A stretch of 64,000 nucleotides of DNA from Paenibacillus sp. (GCA_023512345.1 JAILZT010000007.1:62001-126000); one strand, 5' to 3'. Shown: positions 8,179 to 16,318, numbered from the stretch's first letter. Numbers and translations are program-made. The notes: generated by a model from the sequence alone, not told the origin.

Positions 8179-8414
8179 GGATGTACTGGACAAGCAAGGT
8201 CGATGGAATAAGACAGTTGTGCTGAAGGAGCAGTTAGTTTACGGATATTAATCCGGAGCAGGAAGTCATTGTGTACTGTGGTTCAGGCGTAACGGCCTGC
8301 CCAAATGTGCTGGCACTTACCCGAGCGGGGTACAAGAATATGAAGTTGTATGCCGGGAGCTGGAGTGACTGGATTTCTTATGTGAGGAACGCATTGGCTA
8401 CTGGGGAAGAATAA
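8179..8414 (+). pseudogene. duplicated, frameshifted 3' fragment of the sulfurtransferase gene
   Basis: This 236-bp stretch closely matches the end of the gene at 6344-7180: both contain GTACTGTGGTTCAGGCGTAA, GTATGCCGGGAGCTGGAGTG and an identical final CTACTGGGGAAGAATAA. The fragment has four extra bases (TTAG) after AAGGAGCAG, which shift the frame, and it lacks a start. The catalytic CGSGVTAC loop can still be read. It has diverged by roughly a fifth from the intact copy, so the event is not recent. Confidence 0.88.
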
Positions 8415-8422
8415 ATACAAAG

Positions 8423-8448
8423 AGCCCGCGTCAGACGCGGGCTTTTTA
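8423..8448 (+). terminator. rho-independent terminator
   Basis: AGCCCGCG (8423-8430) pairs with CGCGGGCT (8436-8443) around a TCAGA loop, followed by TTTT. It closes the lipoprotein/pseudogene unit and faces the convergent M56 gene. Confidence 0.85.
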
Positions 8449-8494
8449 GTGCTAGAATTGTGATGATATAGGGGTCATGCGGAGACAATATGAT

Positions 8495-10588
8495 TTACGG
8501 CAAATACCTCTCCTCCACCCGGATAATCTTGCCGTTCTGTGTCGTAATGGTACACAACATACCAAATTCAGTCATCAGATCAAGCCTGTTAACAAAATCT
8601 GCTTTGCCGACTTCTTTTAATTCTGCTCCATCTATAATGGCATATTGCGCCTCATCAGCAAGGTCCAAGGGATCTTTCACGGCATATTTGTTGAGAATGT
8701 AGAAGCCGCCGGGCATATCATCTTCCGGGTCAATACCGAGCTTACGCAGACGGGCAGGATCTTCGTTAACCGTCAGCCATTCAGCATTATCGAAATTTAA
8801 TATGGATTGATTAAGACTCAGACCGCTTACATATCCAAGCCGTTCACTTACTGGAGAAACTGCAAAGTCCGCAGCCGTGGCCGGATACTGCACATCCATC
8901 TCTTCTTTGGATATGTTCCAATTCAGTTCACTCTGTACAAACTCTGCTGCAACTTGCGCCGGATCGAGCAGCTCCTGCTTCCGTCCCTGTTCCACCTCTG
9001 CCTGCAGCTGTGCATAATATTTGGCAGTAGGCAATGCTGTACGAGGGGTATTGTAATATACGTTGCCGTTGCCATCCTTCCAACGCTCCACGAACCAGAT
9101 GCCGGAATCGCCATGTACGGCTGGCTGAGACAGCAGGAGCTGTGCGGTCTCTCCCGTTGACATAATGAATTTCGCCAGCGCGTGATTTCCACTGAATATT
9201 TCATGGGACAGTTTTCCATTACCCTCCAAAAATACCCGCAGCTCCGTCTCCAGTCCGGCCGGTGTGCTTAAATTATTTTCAGTGCTCCATATAACTCCCT
9301 CATAGCGCGGAGTGTCCCCTTCATAGGCGAACAAAAGCAGCGGCTTACCCATGCTGCTGTCCTCCGTAATCTTGCCATCAACGGCATTCATCCCGCCGGC
9401 CAGAGGAATCTTACTGATGTCATCCGGCTCCAGCCGGTACTCCAGACGCCACAGCTCCAGCGGCTCCGCCAGCAGCCCTTCTACTCTACCCGCCGGCTCG
9501 AATACAGTTATTTCACTGTCAACAATGACCGCACCGCTCGCACCGCTTTCAATCCCAGAGATTTCATCCCCGATAAACTGCTCTGCGTAATCCCTTTCGG
9601 TTACCGCCTGAGCCCGAAGATTGCCCGTAAGTCCTGCAACAGCAACCGCAATGACCACTATCGCAACAGCAGCGGAGACGGCCCAGAATGACGGTTTCCT
9701 ATAATTCAAAATGTTCTTGATCCGCCCTTTCGTACTGCTCTCACCAAAGGCAAGCAGAGAACGTCCTGTAAATCTTCTTCCAGTGGACAGAGCGAGCAAA
9801 GAGGCTGAATATTCTCTCTTAATGCCGCTGCCCAGTTCGCGGATAACCGCTTCGTCGCAGGATTTCTCCATATCCTCATCCATGAGGTACAATGCGAGCC
9901 AGACCAGCGGGTTGAACCAGTGCAGGGCAAGTACGCCAAAAGCAGCCAGCTTCACAAGGTGGTCAAACCTTCGGATATGAATCTGCTCATGCTTGATGAT
10001 ATATCCCCGTTCGTGTGATCCAAGACCTTCCGGTAGGATAATGCGGGGATGCAACAGTCCGATAACAAAAGGTGTCTGCGCCCCGCTCCACTCGTATATC
10101 CGCCCTTCCACATAACGTGCATTCTTTAAGCGGCGGTTTAATTGCAGGATTGATGCCATACCGCTCCCCAGCATAACCGCTATACCGCCTAGCCAGACGT
10201 AAGCAGCAAAGATCCACCAGCGCTCCCCAGGTGATCCTGTTTTATCCACAGTCGGCATTGCTAACGGTTCCTGAAGAGTGGAAATAGGCTCTGCTTTCCC
10301 CTCATTATTTATAACAAGGTCCGGCCGGCCGCCTCCCGATTCTATCGACCTCTGCTGCCCGTTTGTCTGAGTATCGCTTATCCCGGTTTCCTGCAACAGC
10401 GGCGGAATAATATTGTAGGAGCTTTCCAAGGATAACGGGCACACCAGCCTCAATACCACCACAAACCACAAGATATAGGATAGCAGCTTGGGAGCTTTCC
10501 TGAGGAAAAGCCGGGTCATTAGCATGAGAAGGATGACATAGCTTCCCGTAAGACTCATCTGTAGAACGGTTTGAAAAAACTCCGTCAT
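8495..10588 (-). CDS. M56-family (BlaR1/MecR1-like) membrane metallopeptidase (697 aa)
   Basis: The N-terminal half has the BlaR1/MecR1 layout: transmembrane helices near residues 10-30, 37-52 and 125-145, a cytoplasmic zinc-protease motif HEQIHIRRFDH with HExxH at about 200-204, then ALHWFNPLVW and the distal acidic motif MDEDMEKSCDEAVI. A further transmembrane helix (AVSAAVAIVVIAVAVAGL) leads to an external domain of about 350 residues. That domain lacks a penicillin-binding SxxK/SDN/KTG set that I can see, so it is not a standard beta-lactam sensor. It is the second gene of a BlaI-BlaR1-type operon, starting 2 bases after the repressor gene. It probably destroys the repressor upon an envelope signal; the signal is unknown and there is no beta-lactamase gene here. 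Confidence 0.9.
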   Translation of the reverse strand: MTEFFQTVLQMSLTGSYVILLMLMTRLFLRKAPKLLSYILWFVVVLRLVCPLSLESSYNIIPPLLQETGISDTQTNGQQRSIESGGGRPDLVINNEGKAEPISTLQEPLAMPTVDKTGSPGERWWIFAAYVWLGGIAVMLGSGMASILQLNRRLKNARYVEGRIYEWSGAQTPFVIGLLHPRIILPEGLGSHERGYIIKHEQIHIRRFDHLVKLAAFGVLALHWFNPLVWLALYLMDEDMEKSCDEAVIRELGSGIKREYSASLLALSTGRRFTGRSLLAFGESSTKGRIKNILNYRKPSFWAVSAAVAIVVIAVAVAGLTGNLRAQAVTERDYAEQFIGDEISGIESGASGAVIVDSEITVFEPAGRVEGLLAEPLELWRLEYRLEPDDISKIPLAGGMNAVDGKITEDSSMGKPLLLFAYEGDTPRYEGVIWSTENNLSTPAGLETELRVFLEGNGKLSHEIFSGNHALAKFIMSTGETAQLLLSQPAVHGDSGIWFVERWKDGNGNVYYNTPRTALPTAKYYAQLQAEVEQGRKQELLDPAQVAAEFVQSELNWNISKEEMDVQYPATAADFAVSPVSERLGYVSGLSLNQSILNFDNAEWLTVNEDPARLRKLGIDPEDDMPGGFYILNKYAVKDPLDLADEAQYAIIDGAELKEVGKADFVNRLDLMTEFGMLCTITTQNGKIIRVEERYLP

Positions 10589-10590
10589 GC

Positions 10591-10953
10591 CTACTCCTCC
10601 TCAATATCGTTTATCAGCTTTACCAGCTCATCAATCTCCTTGTCGTTCAACCTGCGGCTGCGGGTGAATGCAGCCAGAAATCGTGGCAGCGATCCGCCGA
10701 ATGTCTCATCCACAAATTGCTTACTCTGTTCTGCGTGGAAATCCTCTTTACTGATCCGGGAGATCACCGTGCCGTCTGCGTTGAAGAAGATCCCTTTGGC
10801 CTCCAGACGCTTCAGCATCGTATACGTGGTGGATTTCTTCCATCCCAGCTCTCCTTCACACAGCTTTACCAGTTCACCGGATGGCATCGGTTCCCCGTTC
10901 CAGATCAGCTCCGCCAGCTTTGCCTCTGTCTCCGTCAGTTTCACTGATTTCAT
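10591..10953 (-). CDS. BlaI/MecI/CopY-family repressor (120 aa)
   Basis: A winged-helix repressor: KLTETEAKLAELIWNGEPMP, then ELGWKKSTTYTMLKRLEAKG as recognition region, and a C-terminal dimerisation region. In BlaI proteins the protease site lies between the two domains. The start is set at the ATG of MKSVKL (10953), 9 bases after GGAAAGGG; an upstream ATG at 10962 touches that site and is less likely. Two dyads matching the BlaI operator core lie in its promoter, so it probably represses itself and the M56 gene. Confidence 0.92.
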   Translation of the reverse strand: MKSVKLTETEAKLAELIWNGEPMPSGELVKLCEGELGWKKSTTYTMLKRLEAKGIFFNADGTVISRISKEDFHAEQSKQFVDETFGGSLPRFLAAFTRSRRLNDKEIDELVKLINDIEEE

Positions 10954-10974
10954 TCTATTCATCCCTTTCCGGTT

Positions 10975-11028
10975 TACAAAATGTAGACTAATTATCGCTA
11001 GTTTACAACTTGTAGACTCCATTGTCAA
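10975..11028 (-). promoter_or_regulatory. BlaI-type promoter with two operators
   Basis: On the minus strand TTGACA (11023-11028) and TAAACT (11000-11005) are spaced 17 bp. Two dyads, TACAACTTGTA (11004-11014) and TACAAAATGTA (10975-10985), fit TACA-N3-TGTA. One lies between the -35 and -10 boxes and the other downstream of the start point, the arrangement known from bla and mec operators. Centres are 29 bp apart. A second overlapping promoter reading (TTGTAA-N17-TACATT) is possible. Confidence 0.85.
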
Positions 11029-11191
11029 TAAAACCCAAATACGTGTTTGATATCTGGAAAAACGGCTTTATGAAGGAGAAGCATCTGTCAGCATCCCGGA
11101 GCATCCTGCCGCACTTTTGCGAAGAGGTCCGCTGAGTACTCCCTTTCCGGTCTGAGCGGTGCTTACCCTATCTGAGGACAGCTGACCCGCG

Positions 11192-11220
11192 TTGGGTATG
11201 TACAGGATTTCCTGTATAAT
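11192..11220 (+). promoter_or_regulatory. sigma-A-like promoter of the 85-aa protein gene
   Basis: TTGGGT (11192-11197) and a perfect TATAAT (11215-11220) are spaced 17 bp. The transcript would have a leader of about 90 bases to the TTG start at 11320. The rest of 10954-11319 holds the BlaI operators and nothing else I can assign. Confidence 0.65.
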
Positions 11221-11319
11221 GGTAAACATTACGTCGGATGTGACGTTAAACGTACGACCCGACAAATGAACAATGACCATCTATCGTCTGAAACCATGAA
11301 TCGGAAAGGATGAAGTAAA

Positions 11320-11577
11320 TTGAGTTATACGGAACTGCTGGAAAGAAAAAGCGAAATCCTGAAGAAAACGGTCGAGAACTGGGTTATGAAAGAAAATCGC
11401 GACGGATTGAACCGTCAGGAGGCCCATATTTACCAGAATATGCTCAAGGAACTTCACCAGAACGAACATGAATTGAATGGGGTGCGAGACGAGGAAGCAG
11501 TTAAGCGCCAGGACTCCGAGTCTACGGAAAAGGAAAACTCGGTAATAACTCTGGAACCTGAGGCGCAAACGGTGTGA
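11320..11577 (+). CDS. small coiled-coil hypothetical protein (85 aa)
   Basis: A TTG start at 11320 follows GGAAAGGATG. The product is highly charged and helical (ELLERKSEILKKTVENWVM, then EAHIYQNMLKELHQNEHEL), consistent with a short coiled coil, and has an acidic tail. No membrane segment or known motif is visible. It has its own promoter and a strong terminator at 11706, so it is a monocistronic unit. Confidence 0.7.
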   Translation: MSYTELLERKSEILKKTVENWVMKENRDGLNRQEAHIYQNMLKELHQNEHELNGVRDEEAVKRQDSESTEKENSVITLEPEAQTV

Positions 11578-11705
11578 TTCAGAAAACGCACTCGTAATCG
11601 AACGAGAATATGACGGGCCGCTGACTAGATTTCTTACGAGGAGAATCCAATCTCTACTGCGGAATGAAGAATAGCCGAATAGCGAATAACAATATGTATT
11701 GGGTA

Positions 11706-11747
11706 AGAACCGAGCATGGTGGGTAACCGTGCTCGGTTCTTTTTTTA
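11706..11747. terminator. rho-independent terminator
   Basis: AGAACCGAGCA (11706-11716) pairs with TGCTCGGTTCT (11730-11740), followed by a run of eight T. It lies between the 85-aa gene and the convergent EamA-family gene. Confidence 0.9.
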
Positions 11748-11778
11748 TAATTGAAGTCAACAAGGACTATCTAGAGAA

Positions 11779-12738
11779 TTATGAAGATATTGTATACTCT
11801 CTTCTCCAGCGCAGCTTATACAACTCAGGAATCACGACTCCCAACAACACCAGGATAACCCCAACCCACTGTAGTCCGCTCACCTGCTCATGAAGCACGA
11901 ATGAGGATAGCAATACGGCAACCGGTAGCTCGGCAGCACCGAGAATCCCCGCCATGCCACCTCCAATATGAGGAACACCAATTGCAAAAAGAACAGGTGG
12001 AATAAACGCGCCGAACAAACCAAGCAAGAATCCAAACAACAGCAGCTGTCCCCACAGTAAACCGTTAAAAAGGAAATATGGCGGGAATAAAATGAAGAGC
12101 AGCAGCAACCCTCCGGTAATCATCCACGCGCTCCGGTATACGGGATGCACGGCAGGAAGAGCTTTACCACTGAAAATAATGAACATGGAATAACTTACTG
12201 CCGACAGAAGGCCCAAAGTAATACCTAAGACATTGAAATGAGCTGCGCCTTGACCCAAAATTCCGGCTGCTAACACCGTCCCCCCGAACAACAGTAGCAA
12301 AGTCAGCAGTGTAACCTTATCGGGCCTCTGCCGTTTACTGACAGATTGAATCAGCACGCTGATCCAAGTGAACTGGAACAGTAGAATGATCGCGAGTGAA
12401 GCAGGAATGTAGCGCAGGGATTGATAATACAACAGACCCGTTACCACCGTAGGCGTTCCGGCCAACATAAGCAGTATTCTATTCTTCCAAGATAATTTTC
12501 GATTCCTACTCACAGTTGAGTGATCACACGTTGTACCTAGCTTGCGCTGTTCACGCTTTTCTCTAACCTTAGTATATAGTGCCAGCAACCAGGCAAGGAT
12601 GCATCCGGTCAGCAGCTGCGTGCCAACCACTTCTCCCAGCTGATACCCCTCAGCGTAAGCTAATACAACAATTGTAGATAATATCCCGTAGCTCATTGCC
12701 CCCACTAGGACGGAAATCAAATACTTCATATCTTTCAT
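11779..12738 (-). CDS. EamA/DMT-family transporter (319 aa)
   Basis: About ten hydrophobic helices in two repeats (residues 5-150 and 155-305), the layout of drug/metabolite exporters. The first EamA repeat ends around the ASLAIILLFQFTWISVLIQSV region and the second near PVAVLLSSFVLHEQVSGLQW, both family landmarks. The start is the ATG at 12738, 10 bases after GGAGG; an upstream in-frame ATG at 12783 lies inside the leader and has no site. The leader carries a purine-riboswitch-like aptamer with an overlapping terminator, which suggests ligand-induced expression and hence export of that ligand or a related compound. Confidence 0.9.
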   Translation of the reverse strand: MKDMKYLISVLVGAMSYGILSTIVVLAYAEGYQLGEVVGTQLLTGCILAWLLALYTKVREKREQRKLGTTCDHSTVSRNRKLSWKNRILLMLAGTPTVVTGLLYYQSLRYIPASLAIILLFQFTWISVLIQSVSKRQRPDKVTLLTLLLLFGGTVLAAGILGQGAAHFNVLGITLGLLSAVSYSMFIIFSGKALPAVHPVYRSAWMITGGLLLLFILFPPYFLFNGLLWGQLLLFGFLLGLFGAFIPPVLFAIGVPHIGGGMAGILGAAELPVAVLLSSFVLHEQVSGLQWVGVILVLLGVVIPELYKLRWRREYTISS

Positions 12739-12783
12739 AATTTTAATACCTCCAAAACATTCTGAATAGTTCGCATGACGCAA

Positions 12784-12904
12784 ATAAACCTAACTCCGGG
12801 ATAAGGGAAATGGATCCATTTCCTTATCATCGTAGTTAGGAAGAGTAGGCTTCCTGTAGAAACCTCCGCCCTTATGGCACCTGCTGAATGCGGAGTTATA
12901 CGAG
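12784..12904 (-). promoter_or_regulatory. variant purine-type riboswitch with ligand-ON terminator
   Basis: Read on the minus strand: P1 5' arm UCGUA, J1/2 UAA, P2 CUCCGC/GCGGAG with a 20-base loop, J2/3 GUUUCUAC, P3 AGGAAG/CUUCCU with loop CCUACU, J3/1 AACU, P1 3' arm UACGA (aptamer 12828-12904). This is the three-way junction of guanine/adenine aptamers, including the conserved U22, U47-C50-U51 and C74 equivalents. Loops L2 and L3 differ from the canonical kissing loops, and J3/1 has one extra A. CCTAACT from P3/J3-1 can instead pair with AGTTAGG (12789-12795) around an inner hairpin GATAAGG...CCTTATC, followed by TTTATTT. That terminator and the aptamer exclude each other, as in the adenine-ON pbuE switch. 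Confidence 0.72.
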
Positions 12905-12915
12905 AACGGTATTTA

Positions 12916-12943
12916 TTTATATACATAAATGACGACTTTTCAA
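12916..12943 (-). promoter_or_regulatory. promoter of the riboswitch/EamA unit
   Basis: TTGAAA (12938-12943) and TATAAA (12916-12921) are spaced 16 bp on the minus strand. The start point would fall a few bases before the aptamer, as expected for a riboswitch leader. Confidence 0.6.
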
Positions 12944-13118
12944 ATGCTACACGGAAAGTAATTTGATGTCAACTTTAATTTCTTAAAATTAAAGTTATTT
13001 CGACCAAATCGAGGTAGATCGCCAGACGTATTCAAAGAGGATTTTAACTCTTCACTTATCCAGTCTCCGTGTCGATAAATATAAAATAGTCTACACATGG
13101 AAAAGTATGGAGGAACAT

Positions 13119-13496
13119 ATGTACACAAATCGCAGAGCTGAACCTTTTCGTTATACCCTAAAAGAACCTTCAACATTTGATCTTCATATCCTTACTATTA
13201 ACGGGATCCCGGTCCCTCCTAAGCCCGTAAGTGCCGTACTGATTGACATTAGTCGATCGGGTTGCCACTTGTCGTTTACACTGAATGTGAATATAGACAA
13301 TAACCTGGTACGCGTTGGAATGGAATTGGAGATTGCCGAAGAAACTTTGTACCTAGAAGGAACATTGAAATGGAACAAGGAACAGGATGGCAGTTTTCAT
13401 TACGGTGCTCAATTGGACATTCCTGAAGCTGATCGTGATCGTCTTCCAAGAGTGCTGCGCAAGCTGGCAGGTGAAGGCAAAATAATGGTTCGTTAA
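13119..13496 (+). CDS. PilZ domain protein, paralogue B (125 aa)
   Basis: A single PilZ domain with DISRSG (LIDISRSGCHL) and the beta-strand pattern LYLEGTLKW...FHYGAQLDI. The N-terminal basic motif is R-AEPF-R, one residue longer than canonical RxxxR, the same deviation as in the PilZ protein at 2138; the EPFRY, SRSGC and GAQLD/GVRLD blocks show the two are paralogues. The start is set at ATG 13119 because GGAGG (13109-13113) lies 5 bases upstream and actually overlaps the in-frame ATG at 13107. It may bind c-di-GMP weakly or not at all. Confidence 0.85.
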   Translation: MYTNRRAEPFRYTLKEPSTFDLHILTINGIPVPPKPVSAVLIDISRSGCHLSFTLNVNIDNNLVRVGMELEIAEETLYLEGTLKWNKEQDGSFHYGAQLDIPEADRDRLPRVLRKLAGEGKIMVR

Positions 13497-13548
13497 GGAG
13501 CCAAAGTGAATAGAGAAAAATTGAAAGACATATAACTGTACCTATTTT

Positions 13549-13597
13549 AAATACAGAGTAACAGAGGTTATAACCTTTGTTACTCTGTATTTTTTAT
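13549..13597. terminator. strong rho-independent terminator
   Basis: AATACAGAGTAACA and TGTTACTCTGTATT form a 14-bp stem, with an inner AGGTTATAACCT palindrome, followed by a T-run. Confidence 0.9.
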
Positions 13598-13697
13598 AGT
13601 TATATTAGCCCACTCCTTAGACTAATGCCCTTCATACGATATTGAAACCTGATGGTTAGATTATAGTGGATCATTAGCTCAAAAGGAGTTGGGATGG

Positions 13698-15047
13698 GTG
13701 ACATTAAAAACGGAGCTTACCGGGCGAGTTATCTTTAAAGGAGATCAGGGTTATGAATCGGCGCGAAAAAATTGGGATCCACATACCAATAAATTTCCCA
13801 AAGTGTTTGTATTTGCACACAACACTAAAGATGTGGCGAATGCTATTAAATGGGCCAATGCGAATAATGTCCCTATTCGGCCAAGAAGCGGAAGACATGC
13901 CCTTGAGGTCAATCTCTCACAGGTCAACGGAGGCATTGTCATCGATGTAAGCGAAATGAAGAAGATTAAGCTCAATAAAAAAAGTGGAACGGCTATTGTT
14001 GAGTCAGGAAATACGATTGGTAGAATCGCACATACGCTTGCTCGGCAAGGATTTATGTCTCCCTTTGGTGACAGCGCTACTGTTGGAATCGGTGGAATCA
14101 CACTTGGCGGGGGTATCGGACCGCTCCAACGGACAGTTGGCCTCGTTAGCGACAATCTTATCGAACTCGAAATGGTTGATGCTAAGGGAAGGATTATTCG
14201 TGCCAACAAAAATTGCAACGCTGATCTCTTTTGGGCTTCCCGCGGGGGCGGTGGAGGTAACTTTGGCGTATATACCCGGTACAAATTCAAAGTGCGCCCT
14301 GCTCCAGCCACCGCTACAGTGTTTCGTATCACTTGGCCATGGAGTCAATTCGAAGAGGTATTCAAAGCATGGCAACAATGGGCTCCTTCCGTCAATACCA
14401 AACTGGGCAGCGAATTATCCATCGGTCCGAAAAAAGGGGGTAATGTTTCCATGCTTGGGCTGTTCCTCGGATCAAAAACGGAGGCAGTCCGACTGTTGAA
14501 GCCTATCACAAGCGTCGGAACTACTAAGACCAAAATAATCCGGTCATTACCATATCCGCAAGTAGTCAGCTTTTTATTAGCTACCGATCCGGTGCTTACT
14601 CAAAGGTACAGTAACCAGTTTTCTAGCGGTTTCGCAAGAAAGCCGTTCCCAGATAAAGCCATTAAGTCCATGCGTGAATTTTTGGAGAATGTAGAAGGAA
14701 AAGATGCGGGATTCTTCTTCCTGAACTGGGGCGGAGCTGTAAGCCGTATATCACCTAAATCAACAGCCTTCTTCTGGCGTAAAGCCAAATTTTATGTAGA
14801 GTGGAACAGTTCATGGATCAAGAAATCTGAAGCCGCTAAAAATATCGCCATCGTTCGCAATACACGCCGCAAGTTACAGCCCTTTATCGTGGGATCCTAT
14901 ATAAACGTTCCTGACCAAGGGATTAAAAATTCCGGACCGGTTTACTATGGAACGAATTTTCCTAGATTACGGAGAGTAAAAGCTAAATATGACCCTGGAA
15001 ATGTGTTTAACAATCCCCAAAGTATTCCTCCGGCCCGCAGAACATAG
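13698..15047 (+). CDS. FAD-binding oxidoreductase, berberine-bridge-enzyme-like (449 aa)
   Basis: A PCMH-type FAD domain at the N terminus, with PRSGRHALEV supplying the His expected to carry covalent FAD, and GIGGITLGGGIGPLQRTVGL as pyrophosphate-binding loop. The Cys that makes a second flavin bond in bicovalent members is replaced (GDSATVG), so only the His link is expected. The C terminus has the BBE signature YYGTNFPRLRRVKAKYDPGN followed by FNNPQSI. Such enzymes oxidise sugars, alcohols or alkaloid-like substrates; the substrate here is unknown. GTG 13698 lies 9 bases after GGAG; the TTG at 13689 touches it. Confidence 0.87.
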   Translation: MTLKTELTGRVIFKGDQGYESARKNWDPHTNKFPKVFVFAHNTKDVANAIKWANANNVPIRPRSGRHALEVNLSQVNGGIVIDVSEMKKIKLNKKSGTAIVESGNTIGRIAHTLARQGFMSPFGDSATVGIGGITLGGGIGPLQRTVGLVSDNLIELEMVDAKGRIIRANKNCNADLFWASRGGGGGNFGVYTRYKFKVRPAPATATVFRITWPWSQFEEVFKAWQQWAPSVNTKLGSELSIGPKKGGNVSMLGLFLGSKTEAVRLLKPITSVGTTKTKIIRSLPYPQVVSFLLATDPVLTQRYSNQFSSGFARKPFPDKAIKSMREFLENVEGKDAGFFFLNWGGAVSRISPKSTAFFWRKAKFYVEWNSSWIKKSEAAKNIAIVRNTRRKLQPFIVGSYINVPDQGIKNSGPVYYGTNFPRLRRVKAKYDPGNVFNNPQSIPPARRT

Positions 15048-15156
15048 ACAAACCACTGGTGCCAATATTGCCCGTTTCCTGAAGGTTGCCGATGGTATGA
15101 TGGCTCAGGGAATTGTCTGAATTTTTGCATGCATGTTGAGTGCTTGACAATACAAA

Positions 15157-15209
15157 AAAGACCCGTAAGAAAGGAGCCAGTTCATCGGCATCACTTCTTG
15201 CGGGTCTTT
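15157..15209. terminator. bidirectional rho-independent terminator
   Basis: AAAGACCCGTAAGAA (15157-15171) pairs with TTCTTGCGGGTCTTT (15195-15209) with one G-T pair. It separates the convergent FAD enzyme and ddh genes. Confidence 0.85.
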
Positions 15210-15237
15210 CATTTATGGTTATAGTCCAGCCCGGTCT

Positions 15238-16221
15238 CTACAAAAGCTCCCGGCGCAGTGTCTCTGCCGATTTTGGGGAGAGGTAGCCCAAAGGAATATC
15301 GAAGACCGTCTTGGCTCCCTTGCTTCCTTCACGGTTCAGCCTAAAGGCTGCCCGAGCATAAGCCACCAGTACGCTTGCCGTAAATTCGGGATTGCTGCCA
15401 AGCTTCAGCCCGAATTCCGCAATCTGCTTGCTCCCACCACCAGTTAATCCGCTGCGGATGACGAAACCGCCGTGCGGCATGCCTGAATGATTCGTTGCAA
15501 GTTCTTCTTCCGTAATAAAGGTGACCGATGTATCATAATCGGCAAAATAATTTGGCATCTCCACAATGAGTTTGGTAATTTCATCCCGGTCTGCCCCTTC
15601 CTCCGCCACGACAAAACATTCCCGGCGGTGCTTCTCGCGGATAGATAACTGCGGTGTTTCCCCAGCCCGGATGCTGTCAATTACTTCTTGCACAGGAACG
15701 GTATACTGTACTCCTGCCTTCACTCCCGGAACACGGCGGATGGCATCCGAGTGACCTTGGCTGACCCCGGTGCCCCAGAAGGTATACTCCTCCCCTTCCG
15801 GTAGAACGGCCTGCATCAACAGACGATTCATGGAGAACAGTCCCGGGTCCCAGCCTGTTGAAATCACCCCTACCTTCCCTCCTTCAAGAGAAGACTTATT
15901 CACCTCGTTGAAGAAATCTGGAATTTTGGCATGGGTGTCAAAGCTGTCAACCGTATTAAACATTCCGGCAAGCTGCGGTGTCTGTTCCGGTAGATCTGTA
16001 GCCGATCCGCCGCACAGAATCATCACGTCAATTTTGCCTATATATTGATCGGCTGCGGAAATATGCTCTGTGAGCACACCCGTCGTCTCGGCGAGCTGCT
16101 GCGGATCTCTGCGCGTAAATATGGCCGCAAGCTCCATATCTGGATTTTGCCCAATAGCCTGCTGAACGCCTTTGCCTAAATTCCCAAACCCGACAATCCC
16201 AATTTTGATTATTGAATTCAA
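15238..16221 (-). CDS. ddh: meso-diaminopimelate D-dehydrogenase (327 aa)
   Basis: N-terminal Rossmann fold GIVGFGNLGKGV (residues about 8-19) for NADPH, followed by family blocks CGGSATDLPEQTP, NTVDSFDTHAKIP, STGWDPGLFSMNR and WGTGVSQGHSDAIRR. Length matches the ~326-residue Ddh family. The enzyme reductively aminates tetrahydrodipicolinate in one step to meso-diaminopimelate, bypassing the succinyl or acetyl branch of lysine and peptidoglycan synthesis. dapF, which finishes the longer branch, is also in this window at 28006, so both routes probably coexist. It is divergent from a PadR-type regulator gene. Confidence 0.95.
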   Translation of the reverse strand: MNSIIKIGIVGFGNLGKGVQQAIGQNPDMELAAIFTRRDPQQLAETTGVLTEHISAADQYIGKIDVMILCGGSATDLPEQTPQLAGMFNTVDSFDTHAKIPDFFNEVNKSSLEGGKVGVISTGWDPGLFSMNRLLMQAVLPEGEEYTFWGTGVSQGHSDAIRRVPGVKAGVQYTVPVQEVIDSIRAGETPQLSIREKHRRECFVVAEEGADRDEITKLIVEMPNYFADYDTSVTFITEEELATNHSGMPHGGFVIRSGLTGGGSKQIAEFGLKLGSNPEFTASVLVAYARAAFRLNREGSKGAKTVFDIPLGYLSPKSAETLRRELL

Positions 16222-16279
16222 TATAGTCCTCCTTTTCCGTTGTCCCGGAGATGTATTTTCCTTAAATTATAAGTATATA

Positions 16280-16297
16280 TACATTACACAAAATGTA
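16280..16297. promoter_or_regulatory. inverted repeat in the ddh/padR divergent region, candidate PadR operator
   Basis: TACATT-ACACAA-AATGTA is a perfect 6-6-6 inverted repeat lying between the divergent ddh and PadR-type genes, about 60 bp upstream of ddh. PadR proteins often bind dyads containing TACAT/ATGTA. Binding is inference. Confidence 0.5.
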
Positions 16298-16318
16298 AAC
16301 ATTAAACCCCGAACCTTC

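Noticed and set aside
11068..11280. Minus-strand 70-codon ORF between the BlaI operators and the 85-aa gene
   Set aside because: No ribosome site, and it lies antisense to a good promoter and leader of the next gene.
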